Shown here: one piece after another, positions 50,441 through 60,664 of the stretch
How positions within the stretch are numbered: the first letter of the stretch is position 1
Layout: each line of letters begins with the position of its first letter
Assembly: GCF_003425985.1 (NCBI RefSeq)
Contig: NZ_CP022985.1
Coordinates: 3,394,001 to 3,458,000, forward strand
Reading direction: 5' to 3'
DNA: 64,000 bases
From: Mariniflexile sp. TRM1-10
GTDB taxonomy: Bacteria; Bacteroidota; Bacteroidia; Flavobacteriales; Flavobacteriaceae
Made by a program: the position numbers and the translations under genes
Notes under the pieces: model-generated
The model's database searches: none
Seen by the model: the letters and a program-made list of their open reading frames with translations, nothing else
What the model was told of the DNA's origin: nothing

Positions 50441-52744
50441 TTAAACGTGTTCCAATTCTCTTTTTCTCATATTTTTAGCTGCTTTGACCAAGTTTTTTAA
50501 AGCCTCTTTTGTTTCTGGCCAATCTCTGGTTTTTAATCCACAATCAGGGTTTACCCAAATATGTTGGTTAGGTAAAACATTTTTGGCTTTGGTTAACAAG
50601 GTCTCAATTTCTTCTAATGATGGTACTCGGGGAGAATGAATATCATAAACACCAGGACCTATTTCATTAGGATATTTGAAGTTTACAAAGGCATTTAATA
50701 ATTCCATTTCAGAGCGTGAGGTTTCAATAGTGATAACGTCGGCATCCATATCGGCGATATTTGAAATAATATCATTAAATTCAGAATAACACATGTGTGT
50801 ATGAATTTGTGTTTCATCATTTACACCACTTGCCGAAATTCTAAATGCCTTAACTGCCCAATTTAAATAATGCTGCCAATCTTCTTTTCTTAGTGATAAA
50901 CCTTCTCGAATAGCAGGTTCGTCTATTTGAATAATTTTTAAACCATTTTTTTCAAGATCAACAACTTCATCTCTAATAGCCAAAGCTATTTGGTTGCAAG
51001 TGGTTGCTCTGGGCTGGTCGTTTCTAACAAATGACCATTGCAATATGGTTACTGGTCCTGTTAACATGCCTTTTACAGGAATACCGGTTAAGCTTTGTGC
51101 ATAAGTAGACCATTTGACTGTCATTGGCTTTTCACGAGACACATCGCCGAACAAAATAGGTGGTTTTACACATCGGCTACCGTAGCTTTGTACCCAACCG
51201 TAGTCACTAAAGGCAAATCCGTTTAGCTTTTCTCCAAAATATTCAACCATATCATTGCGTTCAAATTCGCCATGGACAAGCACGTCTAAGCCTATTTCTT
51301 CTTGAAAACGAATAGAGTCTTCTATTTCTTTAGCTATTAAAGAATCATAGTCGTTTTGTGATAGAAGGCCTTTTTTATATTTTAATCGCCAGCTTCTAAC
51401 TTCTTTGGTTTGTGGAAAAGACCCAATAGTTGTAGTTGGATACAAGGGTAAATTAAGTGCTTCTTTTTGTTTCGCTTGCCTAATTGAAAAGTTGTTTTCT
51501 CTATGGCTATCGGCCTCTTTAAGATTGGATATGCGTTCTTTTACGTTTTTGTTATGAATAAGTTTAGAACTTTTTCGGGTTAAGTTCGCTAGTTTGTTTT
51601 CTTCAAAAAGCGACAAATAGGCTTCGTTATTAGGAGCAGAAAGTTCTTTAAGTGTGGTTATTTCTTCTAACTTTTGTTTTGTAAAGGCGAGCCATTGTTT
51701 TATTTCTGATTGCAAATTGTTTTCTAAATCTAAATCGTAAGGCGTATGCAATAGCGAACAGGATGCTGAAATCCATATGTTTTCAGGATGGATGCTACTA
51801 GTGGCTTTTTCAATGATTTTTAAAGAGGCTTCAAAATCATTTTTCCAAATATTTCTACCATCTACAAGTCCTAATGCTAATTTAGTTTTAGGATTATAAT
51901 TTTTAGATTCTAAAATGTCATCTAGCTGTGATGGACATCTTACTAAATCTAAATGCAGTGTGTCTACTGGAAGTTGAAGTGCGGTATCTAAATTTTCACC
52001 ATAACAATCGAAATAATTGGCTAGGTATATTTTTAATTTTGGAAACTTAGCATGGATTGTTTCGTAAGTAGTTATTATGGCCTCACGTTCTTTTTCAGAA
52101 AGATTAAGTGCTAAACAAGGCTCGTCAAATTGTATATATTCAACGTCTAGATTTGTTAATTCTTCTATAATTTCAAAGTAAACTGGAAGTAATTTATCTA
52201 ATAAGTCGATTCTATCAAATCCGGCTGCTTTTTCTTTCCCCAACAGCAAAAATGTTACTGGTCCAATTAATACAGGTTTGGTTTTGATGCCTAATGCTAA
52301 GGCTTCTTTGTATTCGTCAATAATTTTTTTAGAAAAGAATTCAAAATTTTGATCTTTTTCAAATTCAGGTACTATATAATGGTAGTTCGTGTCAAACCAT
52401 TTTGTCATTTCCATAGCAGTGACATCTATATAATCTTTTTGATATCCTCTAGCCATGGCGAAGTACAATTCCAGAAAATTATTTTTATCAAAATTCTTAT
52501 AACGCTTGGGAATGCATCCGAAGGTTAGGCATGCATCCAATACTTGGTCGTAAAAAGAAAAATCGTTTGAAGGAATTAAATCAATTCCAAGTTCCTGTTG
52601 TTGGATCCAATTTTGTTTTTTTAGCTCTGAGCCTGTTTTTAATAACTCACTTTTGTCAATTTTTCCAGACCAAAAAGCTTCATTGGCTTTTTTAAGTTCG
52701 CGTTGGCTTCCAATTCTTGGGTACCCTAAAATGGTGGTTTTCAT
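50441..52744 (-). CDS. metE: Cobalamin-independent methionine synthase
   Basis: The 767-residue enzyme transfers a methyl group from methyltetrahydrofolate-triglutamate to homocysteine. Both halves are complete: the N-terminal domain (MKTTILGYPRIGSQRELKKANE, YIQFDEPCLALNL) and the C-terminal domain (YPTTTIGSFPQTKEVR, LDVLVHGEFERNDMVEYFGEKL, PVTILQWSFVR, IIQIDEPAIREGL, THMCYSEF with the zinc His and Cys, and HIWVNPDCGLKTR). The long N-terminus of MetE makes B12 unnecessary. It is divergent from an Lrp-type regulator, and its leader holds an inverted repeat. A family B element is at its 3' end. Confidence 0.97.
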   Translation of the reverse strand: MKTTILGYPRIGSQRELKKANEAFWSGKIDKSELLKTGSELKKQNWIQQQELGIDLIPSNDFSFYDQVLDACLTFGCIPKRYKNFDKNNFLELYFAMARGYQKDYIDVTAMEMTKWFDTNYHYIVPEFEKDQNFEFFSKKIIDEYKEALALGIKTKPVLIGPVTFLLLGKEKAAGFDRIDLLDKLLPVYFEIIEELTNLDVEYIQFDEPCLALNLSEKEREAIITTYETIHAKFPKLKIYLANYFDCYGENLDTALQLPVDTLHLDLVRCPSQLDDILESKNYNPKTKLALGLVDGRNIWKNDFEASLKIIEKATSSIHPENIWISASCSLLHTPYDLDLENNLQSEIKQWLAFTKQKLEEITTLKELSAPNNEAYLSLFEENKLANLTRKSSKLIHNKNVKERISNLKEADSHRENNFSIRQAKQKEALNLPLYPTTTIGSFPQTKEVRSWRLKYKKGLLSQNDYDSLIAKEIEDSIRFQEEIGLDVLVHGEFERNDMVEYFGEKLNGFAFSDYGWVQSYGSRCVKPPILFGDVSREKPMTVKWSTYAQSLTGIPVKGMLTGPVTILQWSFVRNDQPRATTCNQIALAIRDEVVDLEKNGLKIIQIDEPAIREGLSLRKEDWQHYLNWAVKAFRISASGVNDETQIHTHMCYSEFNDIISNIADMDADVITIETSRSEMELLNAFVNFKYPNEIGPGVYDIHSPRVPSLEEIETLLTKAKNVLPNQHIWVNPDCGLKTRDWPETKEALKNLVKAAKNMRKRELEHV

Positions 52745-52776
52745 TTCTTTATGTTTATAGTTTTTTAATTGTAAAA

Positions 52777-52833
52777 TGAAACACCCTTTATAACCATCTT
52801 CATGTGTGAAGCTTTTTTCTTAGGGATGTTTCA
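52777..52833 (-). promoter_or_regulatory. Structured 5' leader of metE
   Basis: On the minus strand, TGAAACATCCCT (complement of 52822-52833) pairs with AGGGTGTTTCA (complement of 52777-52787), enclosing a hairpin CTTCA, CACA, TGAAG and an AT-rich segment. A probable -7 element, TAATTTTG (complement of 52861-52868), would start the transcript near 52854, so this structure lies in the 5' UTR of about 110 nt. It fits neither SAM-I nor SAM-II as I know them. It could be an unclassified riboswitch or leader, or in DNA form a regulator site. Confidence 0.5.
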
Positions 52834-52860
52834 TACTGTGTATTAGTTTTAATAACTATT

Positions 52861-52868
52861 CAAAATTA
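52861..52868 (-). promoter_or_regulatory. Probable -7 element of metE
   Basis: CAAAATTA on the plus strand reads TAATTTTG on the minus strand, matching TAnnTTTG. It precedes the metE ATG by 116 bases. No clear TTG is at the -33 position. Confidence 0.4.
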
Positions 52869-52919
52869 TGTTTAAAGAATAAAATAGCATAATTAAACAA
52901 TATATTTAGTGATATTAGC

Positions 52920-52927
52920 TATTTTTG
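52920..52927 (+). promoter_or_regulatory. Probable -7 element of the Lrp-type gene
   Basis: TATTTTTG matches TAnnTTTG, 37 bases before the ATG at 52965. The -33 half is weak. Confidence 0.4.
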
Positions 52928-52964
52928 TTTATTATTTCAGATTTTTAATCTTTTTAAATAAAAA

Positions 52965-53453
52965 ATGATGAGTTTTAAAGAAAATAATTCTGTAACAGCA
53001 TTAGACGACATTGATGTTCGCATCTTGAAATTGCTGCAATCTAAGTCTAATTTAACGACCAAAGAGCTGGCTGCTAAGGTGAATTTGTCTACAACACCAG
53101 TTTTTGAACGGGTGAAAAAATTAGAAAAGGCTGGTTACATTAAAAATTACATAGCCGTTTTAGATGCTGAAAAGCTAAATAGAGGTTTAATGGTTTTTTG
53201 TAACATCAGGTTAAAGGAACATACTAGAGAAATAGGGAACCAATTTGTAAAAGACATTCTTTCATTGGAAGAAGTCACCGAATGTTATAATATTTCTGGA
53301 GATTATGATTTTTTTCTGAAAATATTGGTAAGTGATATGAAATCGTATCAACATTTTGTTTTAAATCATTTAGGAAGCTTGCAAAATATAGGAAGTGCTC
53401 ATAGCACGTTTGTTATGGGAGAAATTAAAAACTCGTATTCGGTACCTATCTAA
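52965..53453 (+). CDS. Lrp/AsnC-family transcriptional regulator
   Basis: The 162-residue regulator has an N-terminal helix-turn-helix (about 14-60, LDDIDVRILKLLQSKSNLTTKELAAKVNLSTTPVFERVKKLEKAGYI) and a C-terminal RAM ligand-binding domain (about 75-160, GLMVFCNIRLKEHTREIG, VTECYNISGDYDFFLKILV, and SHSTFVMGEIKN-like tail). It is divergent from metE, so control of metE in response to an amino acid, plausibly methionine or leucine, is an inference. No ligand is identified from sequence. Confidence 0.93.
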   Translation: MMSFKENNSVTALDDIDVRILKLLQSKSNLTTKELAAKVNLSTTPVFERVKKLEKAGYIKNYIAVLDAEKLNRGLMVFCNIRLKEHTREIGNQFVKDILSLEEVTECYNISGDYDFFLKILVSDMKSYQHFVLNHLGSLQNIGSAHSTFVMGEIKNSYSVPI

Positions 53454-53575
53454 GTAAGTCGAAAAGTTTAAACGTTGTAAAGTAAAAAGGAGACATATTG
53501 TAAATAGTAGTTTAAAATCAATCTGTTGAGCCACTTTGTCTCATTTTAAAAAATAATTAAAGAAAATAAAGACAC

Positions 53576-53710
53576 AAAAAGAGGTTGTCTAAAAAGTCCT
53601 TTAAACTTAGTTTGTCAGGTTGAGCTTGTCGAAACCGATATTGATTACCAATAATTAAACTATTTCGACAAGCTCAAGATGACATAGAACTAGACTTTTT
53701 GTCTCTTTTT
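53576..53710. repeat. Nested inverted repeat between the Lrp and clpC genes
   Basis: Inner arms are 22 bases with two mismatches: GTTGAGCTTGTCGAAA on the left (53611-53636) and TTTCGACAAGCTCAAGATG on the right (53661-53684). Outer arms AAAAAGTC (about 53592) and GACTTTTT (about 53693) add a second stem. The TTTCGACAAGCTCA motif is a common dispersed repeat in flavobacterial genomes; a single unit is also seen near 45218. It may end both convergent genes. Confidence 0.7.
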
Positions 53711-53727
53711 TATGAACAGGTTTTTAT

Positions 53728-56274
53728 TTAAGATTCAGCAGGTTTTTCAGCCTTTTCAATACTGATTTTTAGTTCTTGAGCTTTTTCATCTAAATCAATA
53801 TGAATACTATCGCCTTCTTCAACGTGTGAAGTGATAATTTCTTCGGCTAAAGCATCTTCAATATATTTTTGAATAGCTCTTTTTAACGGTCTTGCACCAT
53901 ATTGTTTGTCAAAGCCTTTATCAGCAATAAAATCTTTTGCTTTATCGCTAAGTTTTAAAGTATAGCCTAAATCCTTAATTCTTAAAAGAAGTTTACCAAG
54001 TTCAATATCAATAATTTTATTGATGTCTTCTTTTTCTAAAGGATTAAACACCACCACATCATCAATTCTATTTAAAAACTCTGGAGCAAATGATTTTTTC
54101 AAGGCATTTTCAATAACACTTTTAGCATTGGCATCTTCTTGTGCTTTTTGCGAAGCGGTTCCAAAACCAATACCGGCACCAAAATCTTTAAGTTTACGAG
54201 CTCCAATATTAGAAGTCATAATGATAATGGTATTTCTAAAGTCAATTTTTCTTCCCAAGCTATCGGTTAAATACCCATCATCAAGTACTTGAAGCAACAT
54301 GTTGAACACATCTGGATGCGCTTTTTCAATCTCATCCAAAAGAATTACGGCATAAGGTTTACGTCTTACTTTTTCGGTTAATTGTCCGCCTTCTTCGTAA
54401 CCAACATATCCTGGAGGTGCGCCAACTAGTCTTGAAATCGCAAATTTCTCCATATATTCACTCATGTCGATTCTAACAAGTGCATCTTCACTGTCAAATA
54501 ATTCACGAGATAATACTTTTGCTAATTGTGTTTTACCAACGCCTGTTTGACCTAAAAATATAAACGAACCAATGGGTTTGTTAGGGTCTTTAAGTCCTGC
54601 ACGATTACGTTGAATAGCTTTTACAACCTTCGCAACAGCATCATCTTGACCAATAACTTTACCTTTAATAAGTTTTGGTAACTCGGCCAATTTATTAATT
54701 TCGGTTTGGGCAATTCTGTTTACAGGAATTCCCGTCATCATTGAAACGACATCGGCAACATTGTCTTCGGTAACAACTTCACGATGTTGTTTGGTGTCTT
54801 CTTCCCATTTTTCTTGGGCTATGGCTAATTCTTTTTCAAGACGTTTTTCATCGTCTCTAAGTTTAGCGGCTTCCTCATATTTTTGCTTTTTAACAACCGA
54901 ATTTTTTGTTTCTTTTACCGTTTCAAGTTGTTTCTCAAGCTCAATAATTTGTTTTGGCACCTCAATATTTGTGATATGAACACGCGATCCGGCTTCATCT
55001 AAAGCATCAATAGCTTTGTCTGGAAGGAAACGCTCCGTCATATAACGATTCGTTAATTTCACACAAGCTTCAATAGCTTCAGGGGTATAATCAACGTTGT
55101 GATGCTCTTCATATTTTGCTTTAATATTGTAGAGGATTTCAATAGTTTCCGCAACCGTAGTTGGTTCAACAATGACCTTTTGAAAACGACGTTCCAAAGC
55201 ACCGTCTTTTTCAATATATTGTCTGTATTCATCTAAAGTTGTAGCACCAATACATTGGATTTCGCCACGTGCCAGGGCCGGTTTGAACATGTTCGATGCG
55301 TCTAAACTGCCGGTCGCGCCACCAGCTCCAACAATGGTGTGGATTTCGTCGATAAACAAAATAACATCGTTATTTTTTTCAAGTTCATTCATAACCGCTT
55401 TCATGCGTTCTTCAAACTGTCCGCGGTATTTGGTTCCAGCAACTAAACTTGCCAGATCTAGCGTAACAACACGTTTGTTGAATAGAATTCTTGAAACTTT
55501 TCGTTTAACAATTCGAAGTGCCAAACCTTCGGCGATGGCCGATTTGCCGACACCCGGCTCGCCAATTAAAAGCGGATTGTTTTTCTTTCTTCTACTTAAA
55601 ATTTGAGAAACCCGTTCAATTTCTTTTTCCCTGCCAACCACAGGATCTAATTTACCTTCTTCAGCAAGAACTGTTAAATCACGGCCAAAATTATCTAAAA
55701 CAGGTGTTTTGGACTTTTTGTTTGTTTTGCTCGTTGGCGAATTAAAAATATCTTTTGACGCATCGTCTTCCGTATGGGAATCATCATCTTGAAATGATTC
55801 TGCTTTTGGTTCTATATATTCGTTATCGTTTGTTATCATAAATTTGAATTGTTCTTTAACGTTGTCGTAATCAACTTTAAGCTTATTTAAAAGCTTGGTA
55901 GTGGGGTCGTTTTCATTTCTTAAAATACAAAGCAACAAATGGGCTGTATTTATAGAAGTGCTTTGAAATAGTTTGGCTTCTAAAAACGTTGTTTTTAAAG
56001 CGCGTTCTGCTTGCCTAGTAAGATGTAGGTTCTTTTTTTGATTTGAAGCTACCGAAATATTTGGGTTAGCAGGACTTAATATTTCTACTTTGCGTCTTAG
56101 ATGGTTTAAATCTACATCCAACGCATTTAAAATATTTATAGCCTTACCATCGCCATCACGTAAAAGCCCAAGCATTAAGTGCTCTGTCCCAATAAAATCG
56201 TGACCTAGTCGTAATGCTTCTTCTTTGCTATAAGCAATTACATCTTTTACTCTTGGGGAAAAATTATCATCCAT
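53728..56274 (-). CDS. clpC: ClpC-type AAA+ unfoldase
   Basis: The 848-residue Hsp100 protein unfolds substrates for ClpP. Domains in order: double Clp_N repeat (1-150, [34 protein letters not shown]), AAA1 (Walker [10 protein letters not shown]), a short UVR-type middle coiled coil ([22 protein letters not shown]), AAA2 (Walker [22 protein letters not shown]) and a C-terminal small domain. The UVR-type middle and the double N-domain distinguish it from ClpB (long coiled coil) and ClpA. Start MDDNFSPRV at 56272-56274 is preferred over a 17-codon extension. A terminal Clp loop region (IGF/LGF) for ClpP binding is present in the AAA2 part (GFGAGIGFG). Confidence 0.94.
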   Translation of the reverse strand: MDDNFSPRVKDVIAYSKEEALRLGHDFIGTEHLMLGLLRDGDGKAINILNALDVDLNHLRRKVEILSPANPNISVASNQKKNLHLTRQAERALKTTFLEAKLFQSTSINTAHLLLCILRNENDPTTKLLNKLKVDYDNVKEQFKFMITNDNEYIEPKAESFQDDDSHTEDDASKDIFNSPTSKTNKKSKTPVLDNFGRDLTVLAEEGKLDPVVGREKEIERVSQILSRRKKNNPLLIGEPGVGKSAIAEGLALRIVKRKVSRILFNKRVVTLDLASLVAGTKYRGQFEERMKAVMNELEKNNDVILFIDEIHTIVGAGGATGSLDASNMFKPALARGEIQCIGATTLDEYRQYIEKDGALERRFQKVIVEPTTVAETIEILYNIKAKYEEHHNVDYTPEAIEACVKLTNRYMTERFLPDKAIDALDEAGSRVHITNIEVPKQIIELEKQLETVKETKNSVVKKQKYEEAAKLRDDEKRLEKELAIAQEKWEEDTKQHREVVTEDNVADVVSMMTGIPVNRIAQTEINKLAELPKLIKGKVIGQDDAVAKVVKAIQRNRAGLKDPNKPIGSFIFLGQTGVGKTQLAKVLSRELFDSEDALVRIDMSEYMEKFAISRLVGAPPGYVGYEEGGQLTEKVRRKPYAVILLDEIEKAHPDVFNMLLQVLDDGYLTDSLGRKIDFRNTIIIMTSNIGARKLKDFGAGIGFGTASQKAQEDANAKSVIENALKKSFAPEFLNRIDDVVVFNPLEKEDINKIIDIELGKLLLRIKDLGYTLKLSDKAKDFIADKGFDKQYGARPLKRAIQKYIEDALAEEIITSHVEEGDSIHIDLDEKAQELKISIEKAEKPAES

Positions 56275-56631
56275 AATTAGTGTCCTTTCTGCATTAAAAA
56301 TACTAAAACATTTTACCAACGGCAAAAACTATACCTTAAAATATGTGAAATCGCCATTAGCAAGAAGTTTTTTGCAAAAAAAACACCACAGAAAACAAAG
56401 CGATACCATATGACTTTTAAAAAATAATTAATATTTACATATGAAAGTTGCTAATTGACGAAAAAATCTTTATAAAATCAAAATTTTGCATAGCATATTT
56501 ATTAACGAAAAAAGCAGGTATAATTGTTAATAAAAAAACACGAAAAAATGGTATATAATGATTTACCATAACTATTGAAATACGTATATTAGCATGTTTT
56601 GAAAAACTCATAAAACTTAATTAAATTATTT
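56275..56631. other. Divergent promoter region clpC-gyrA
   Basis: This is a 357-base AT-rich stretch between the divergent clpC and gyrA starts. No gene is seen and no clear TAnnTTTG element with a -33 partner could be placed for either gene. It is long enough for both promoters. Confidence 0.5.
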
Positions 56632-59208
56632 ATGGCAGAAGGAGAAAAATTGATCCCTATTAATATTGAAGATGAGATGAAAACGGCTTACATTGATTAT
56701 TCAATGTCGGTCATTGTGTCACGTGCTTTACCAGATGTAAGAGACGGGTTGAAGCCAGTTCATAGGCGTGTGCTTTTTGGCATGCACGAACTAGGGGTTA
56801 GAGCAACAGGCGCACACAAAAAGTCGGCAAGAATAGTTGGAGAAGTTTTGGGTAAATACCACCCACATGGCGATACATCGGTTTATGATGCCATGGTACG
56901 TATGGCTCAAGAATGGAGTTTGCGATATATGTTAATTGACGGACAAGGAAACTTTGGTTCTATAGATGGAGATAGTCCTGCAGCTATGCGTTATACAGAG
57001 GCACGTATGCGTAAGATATCGGAAGACATGTTGGCAGATATTGACAAGGAAACCGTTGACCACAAATTAAATTTTGACGATACTTTACAAGAACCAACTG
57101 TTTTACCAACTCGTATTCCGGGGCTTTTAGTAAATGGTGCTTCTGGTATTGCGGTAGGTATGGCAACCAATATGCCACCCCATAATTTAACGGAAGTCGT
57201 TAATGGAACTATTGCATATATTGAAAATAACGATATAGAAATAGACGAGTTAATTAAACATGTTAAAGCACCGGATTTTCCAACAGGAGGTACTATTTAT
57301 GGGTACGATGGTGTTAAGGAAGCATTTCATACAGGTAGGGGTAGAATTGTAATACGTGGAAAAGCTAATATTGAAGAAGTTCATGGGCGTGAGTGTATTA
57401 TTGTAACCGAAATACCTTATCAAATTAATAAAGCAGAAATGATTAAAAAAACTGCTGATTTGGTAAATGAGAAAAAATTAGAAGGTATTGCCACCATTAG
57501 AGATGAATCGGATAGAAATGGGATGCGTATTGTTTACGTTTTAAAACGTGATGCGATACCAAACATCGTTCTTAATAAACTCTACAAATTTACAGCTCTA
57601 CAATCGTCATTCAGTGTTAATAATATTGCACTTGTAAAAGGGCGTCCACAGCTTTTAAACTTAAAAGAGTTAATCCATTATTTTGTTGAGCACAGACATG
57701 AAGTTGTTGTAAGACGTACTACTTATGAGTTGCGTAAAGCAGAAGAGCGTGCCCATATATTAGAAGGATTAATTATTGCTTCAGATAATATTGATGAAGT
57801 CATTGCTATAATCAGAGCATCTGCAAATGCGGATGAAGCTAGAGAAAACTTAATAACACGTTTCGAACTTTCAGAAATTCAGGCCAAAGCTATTGTAGAG
57901 ATGCGTTTGCGCCAACTTACAGGTTTAGAGCAAGATAAATTGCGTTCTGAATATGAAGACATCATGAAACTCATCATCGACTTAAAAGATATCTTAGAGA
58001 AAAAAGAGCGTCGCATGGAGATTATTAAAGATGAATTAGCTGTTGTAAAAGAAAAATATGGCGATGAGCGTCGTTCAACTATCGAATATGCAGGAGGTGA
58101 TTTAAGTATTGAAGATATGATTCCTGATGAAAAAGTAGTGATTACTATTTCACATGCGGGCTATATTAAACGTACGTCGTTATCTGAATACAAAACACAG
58201 AATAGAGGTGGGGTTGGTCAAAAAGCATCAACCACAAGAAATGAAGATTTCTTAGAGCATTTATTTGTAGGGACTAATCACCAATACATGTTGTTCTTTA
58301 CCCAAAAAGGAAAATGTTTCTGGATGCGCGTTTATGAAATTCCAGAAGGCAGTAAAACGTCTAAAGGTCGAGCCATTCAAAATTTAATAAATATTGAGCA
58401 AGACGATACCGTAAAAGCATTTATTTGTACTCAAGATCTTAAAGATGAAGCATATATAAATAGTCATTATGTGATTATGGCTACGAAACAAGGTCAGGTT
58501 AAAAAGACATCTTTAGAGCAATATTCACGTCCAAGAACCAATGGTATTAATGCTATTACTATTAAAGAAGACGATATTTTATTAGAAGCAAGACTAACTA
58601 CAGGTGAGAGCCAAGTCATGTTGGCACTTAAATCTGGTAAGGCTATTCGCTTTGAGGAAGCCAAAACACGCCCAATGGGTCGTAGTGCATCGGGTGTAAG
58701 AGGTATTACACTTGCAGACAAGAATGATGAAGTAATAGGCATGGTCACTATTGAAAATCCGAAAGAAGAATCCGTATTAGTAGTTTCAGAAAATGGTTAT
58801 GGAAAACGTACATATATTGATGATCCAGAAGATGGAGAGCCTGTTTATAGAATTACGAACCGTGGAGGAAAAGGTGTGAAAACCATTTCTATTACAGAAA
58901 AAACAGGTAAATTAGTTGCTATAAAAAATGTTACTGATAATGATGATTTAATGATTATCAATAAATCAGGAATAGCCATAAGATTAGAGGTGAAAAATTT
59001 AAGGGTGATGGGCAGAGCTACCCAAGGTGTTAAATTAATCAATCTAAAAAACAACGATTCCATTGCTGCTGTTGCTAAGGTAATGCACGATGAAGATGAA
59101 GTAGATGGATCTGAAGAAGGTATTGAAAACACTGCTGTTACAGACGATGGCACAACTATTGATACTAACTTAGATACCGGTTTAGAAGAAAACAATACGG
59201 AAAATTAA
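56632..59208 (+). CDS. gyrA: DNA gyrase subunit A
   Basis: The 858-residue subunit carries the DNA-cleaving Tyr121 in AAMRYTEAR. The quinolone-resistance region reads [18 protein letters not shown], with Thr82 at the position of E. coli Ser83 and Asp86 at that of Asp87. The C-terminal beta-pinwheel has a GyrA-box (QNRGGVG at about 524-530) that supports GyrA rather than ParC. An acidic tail follows ([19 protein letters not shown]). The [14 protein letters not shown] segment and primase-free layout are complete. gyrB is not adjacent. A TPR protein gene follows by 16 bases and may be cotranscribed. Confidence 0.96.
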   Translation: MAEGEKLIPINIEDEMKTAYIDYSMSVIVSRALPDVRDGLKPVHRRVLFGMHELGVRATGAHKKSARIVGEVLGKYHPHGDTSVYDAMVRMAQEWSLRYMLIDGQGNFGSIDGDSPAAMRYTEARMRKISEDMLADIDKETVDHKLNFDDTLQEPTVLPTRIPGLLVNGASGIAVGMATNMPPHNLTEVVNGTIAYIENNDIEIDELIKHVKAPDFPTGGTIYGYDGVKEAFHTGRGRIVIRGKANIEEVHGRECIIVTEIPYQINKAEMIKKTADLVNEKKLEGIATIRDESDRNGMRIVYVLKRDAIPNIVLNKLYKFTALQSSFSVNNIALVKGRPQLLNLKELIHYFVEHRHEVVVRRTTYELRKAEERAHILEGLIIASDNIDEVIAIIRASANADEARENLITRFELSEIQAKAIVEMRLRQLTGLEQDKLRSEYEDIMKLIIDLKDILEKKERRMEIIKDELAVVKEKYGDERRSTIEYAGGDLSIEDMIPDEKVVITISHAGYIKRTSLSEYKTQNRGGVGQKASTTRNEDFLEHLFVGTNHQYMLFFTQKGKCFWMRVYEIPEGSKTSKGRAIQNLINIEQDDTVKAFICTQDLKDEAYINSHYVIMATKQGQVKKTSLEQYSRPRTNGINAITIKEDDILLEARLTTGESQVMLALKSGKAIRFEEAKTRPMGRSASGVRGITLADKNDEVIGMVTIENPKEESVLVVSENGYGKRTYIDDPEDGEPVYRITNRGGKGVKTISITEKTGKLVAIKNVTDNDDLMIINKSGIAIRLEVKNLRVMGRATQGVKLINLKNNDSIAAVAKVMHDEDEVDGSEEGIENTAVTDDGTTIDTNLDTGLEENNTEN

Positions 59209-59224
59209 TATAAATATTACTAAA

Positions 59225-60481
59225 ATGAAGAAACAGATTATCATAGCTTTGGCATTTTCGGTTTGCGCATTTTCATTTGCACAAAAAAAAGAACTGAGAG
59301 CTGTAGAAAAAGCTATAAAAGGAAAAAACTATGCTGAAGCTAAGGCAGCTCTAAAACAAGCAGAAGCTTTAATGTCTTCTATGGACGATAAACTTAAAGC
59401 ACAATATTATTATTTAAACGCTGAGGCTTTATATGCCGACGGTGCAGGCTCTATGGACGATATTGATGCCGCTTTAAAAAGTTTAGAAAACGTAAAAGAA
59501 GGATATGCTTCAGAGGTTTCAGAATTAAAACAAACCATGGTTAATGGTATATTAACTAAAGGAAATAAATCTTATGAAGGTAAAGATTATTCAATAGCCT
59601 CTAAATATTTTGAAAAAGCCTATAGATTAAGTACAAAAGATACTTTATTTCTATATTATGCAGCAGCAACAGCTGTGAATGTTCAAGAATATGATAGGGC
59701 TCTAGATTTATATGAAGAACTTAAGCAATTAGGTTATACAGGTATTGAAAAACAATATTTTGCAACAAATGTTGAAACAGGAGAAGAAGAAATTTTAGAC
59801 AAAAACACACGCGATCTTTATGTTAAGGCGAAGAGCCATAAAGACCCGGGAGAGCGAGTGACTGAGTCTAAAAAACCTGAAATTGTAAAAAATGTAGCGC
59901 TTATTTATATTAGCAAAGGTGACGATGAAAAAGCCTTAGCGGCCATGAAGGAAGCAAGAGCAGAAAGTCCAGATGATGTTAATTTAATTTTATCGGAAGC
60001 GAATATCCATTATAAATTAGGCAATACGAAAGAGTTTAAAGCTTTGTTGGAAAAAGCGACTCAAATGGATCCAAACAATCCTGAATTACAGTATAATTTA
60101 GGTGTTATTGCAGCCGAGTCTGGGCAACCGGAAGAAGCAAAAGCTTATTATGAAAAAGCGATAGCATTAGACCCACAATATACTAATGCTTATATAAATT
60201 TAGCAGCTTTAGTTTTATCCAAAGAGGAAGCTATGATTAAAGAAATGAACGGTTTAGGCAGTTCTAAAAAAGACGATTTACGTTATGACGAATTAAGAAC
60301 ACAACGTCAAGATTTATATAAAAATGCGGCTCCTTATTTAACAAAAGCATTAGAAATCGATTCTAAAAACTTGGGTGCAGCAAAAACATTAATGAATATT
60401 TATAGTATTCTTGGTGATACTGCTAAGCAAAAAGAAATGAAAGCGAAAGTAGATGCTTTAGAAGCAGAAGGAGCAAACTAA
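59225..60481 (+). CDS. TPR-repeat exported protein
   Basis: The 418-residue protein has a signal peptide (MKKQIIIALAFSVCAFSFAQ). It has several tetratricopeptide repeats: NYAEAKAALKQAEAL near 33-50, GKDYSIASKYFEKAYRL, EYDRALDLYEELKQLGYTG, and classical units DDEKALAAMKEARAESPDD, TKEFKALLEKATQMDPNNPELQYNLGVIAAESGQPEEAKAYYEKAIALDPQYTNAY. It is likely periplasmic and a scaffold for protein-protein contacts; the partner is unknown. It directly follows gyrA (16 bases), an association I have seen in Flavobacteriia. A terminator at 60507-60532 ends the unit. Confidence 0.9.
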   Translation: MKKQIIIALAFSVCAFSFAQKKELRAVEKAIKGKNYAEAKAALKQAEALMSSMDDKLKAQYYYLNAEALYADGAGSMDDIDAALKSLENVKEGYASEVSELKQTMVNGILTKGNKSYEGKDYSIASKYFEKAYRLSTKDTLFLYYAAATAVNVQEYDRALDLYEELKQLGYTGIEKQYFATNVETGEEEILDKNTRDLYVKAKSHKDPGERVTESKKPEIVKNVALIYISKGDDEKALAAMKEARAESPDDVNLILSEANIHYKLGNTKEFKALLEKATQMDPNNPELQYNLGVIAAESGQPEEAKAYYEKAIALDPQYTNAYINLAALVLSKEEAMIKEMNGLGSSKKDDLRYDELRTQRQDLYKNAAPYLTKALEIDSKNLGAAKTLMNIYSILGDTAKQKEMKAKVDALEAEGAN

Positions 60482-60506
60482 TTTGATATTTTCTTTATTT
60501 AACATA

Positions 60507-60532
60507 AAATGCCGCAATTTGCGGCATTTTTT
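60507..60532 (+). terminator. Terminator after the TPR gene
   Basis: AAAATGCCGC, AATT, GCGGCATTTT with a T-run is a strong intrinsic terminator 26 bases after the stop. Confidence 0.9.
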
Positions 60533-60664
60533 ATAGGTAATTTTTAGTTTTTTCGTTTGAAGAAAAGATGAACTATTAAAAGGTTTCATCAAATGATATA
60601 AAACGTATGGTATGAATATTTTTTATGAAAAAATAAAATTCAAAAAGATTTTAACCGTAAATAT

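Noticed and set aside
52777..52833. A SAM-II riboswitch upstream of metE
   Set aside because: The AAAGGG near the 3' side is suggestive, but the hairpin loop is too short for the SAM-II pseudoknot and the conserved core is not seen.
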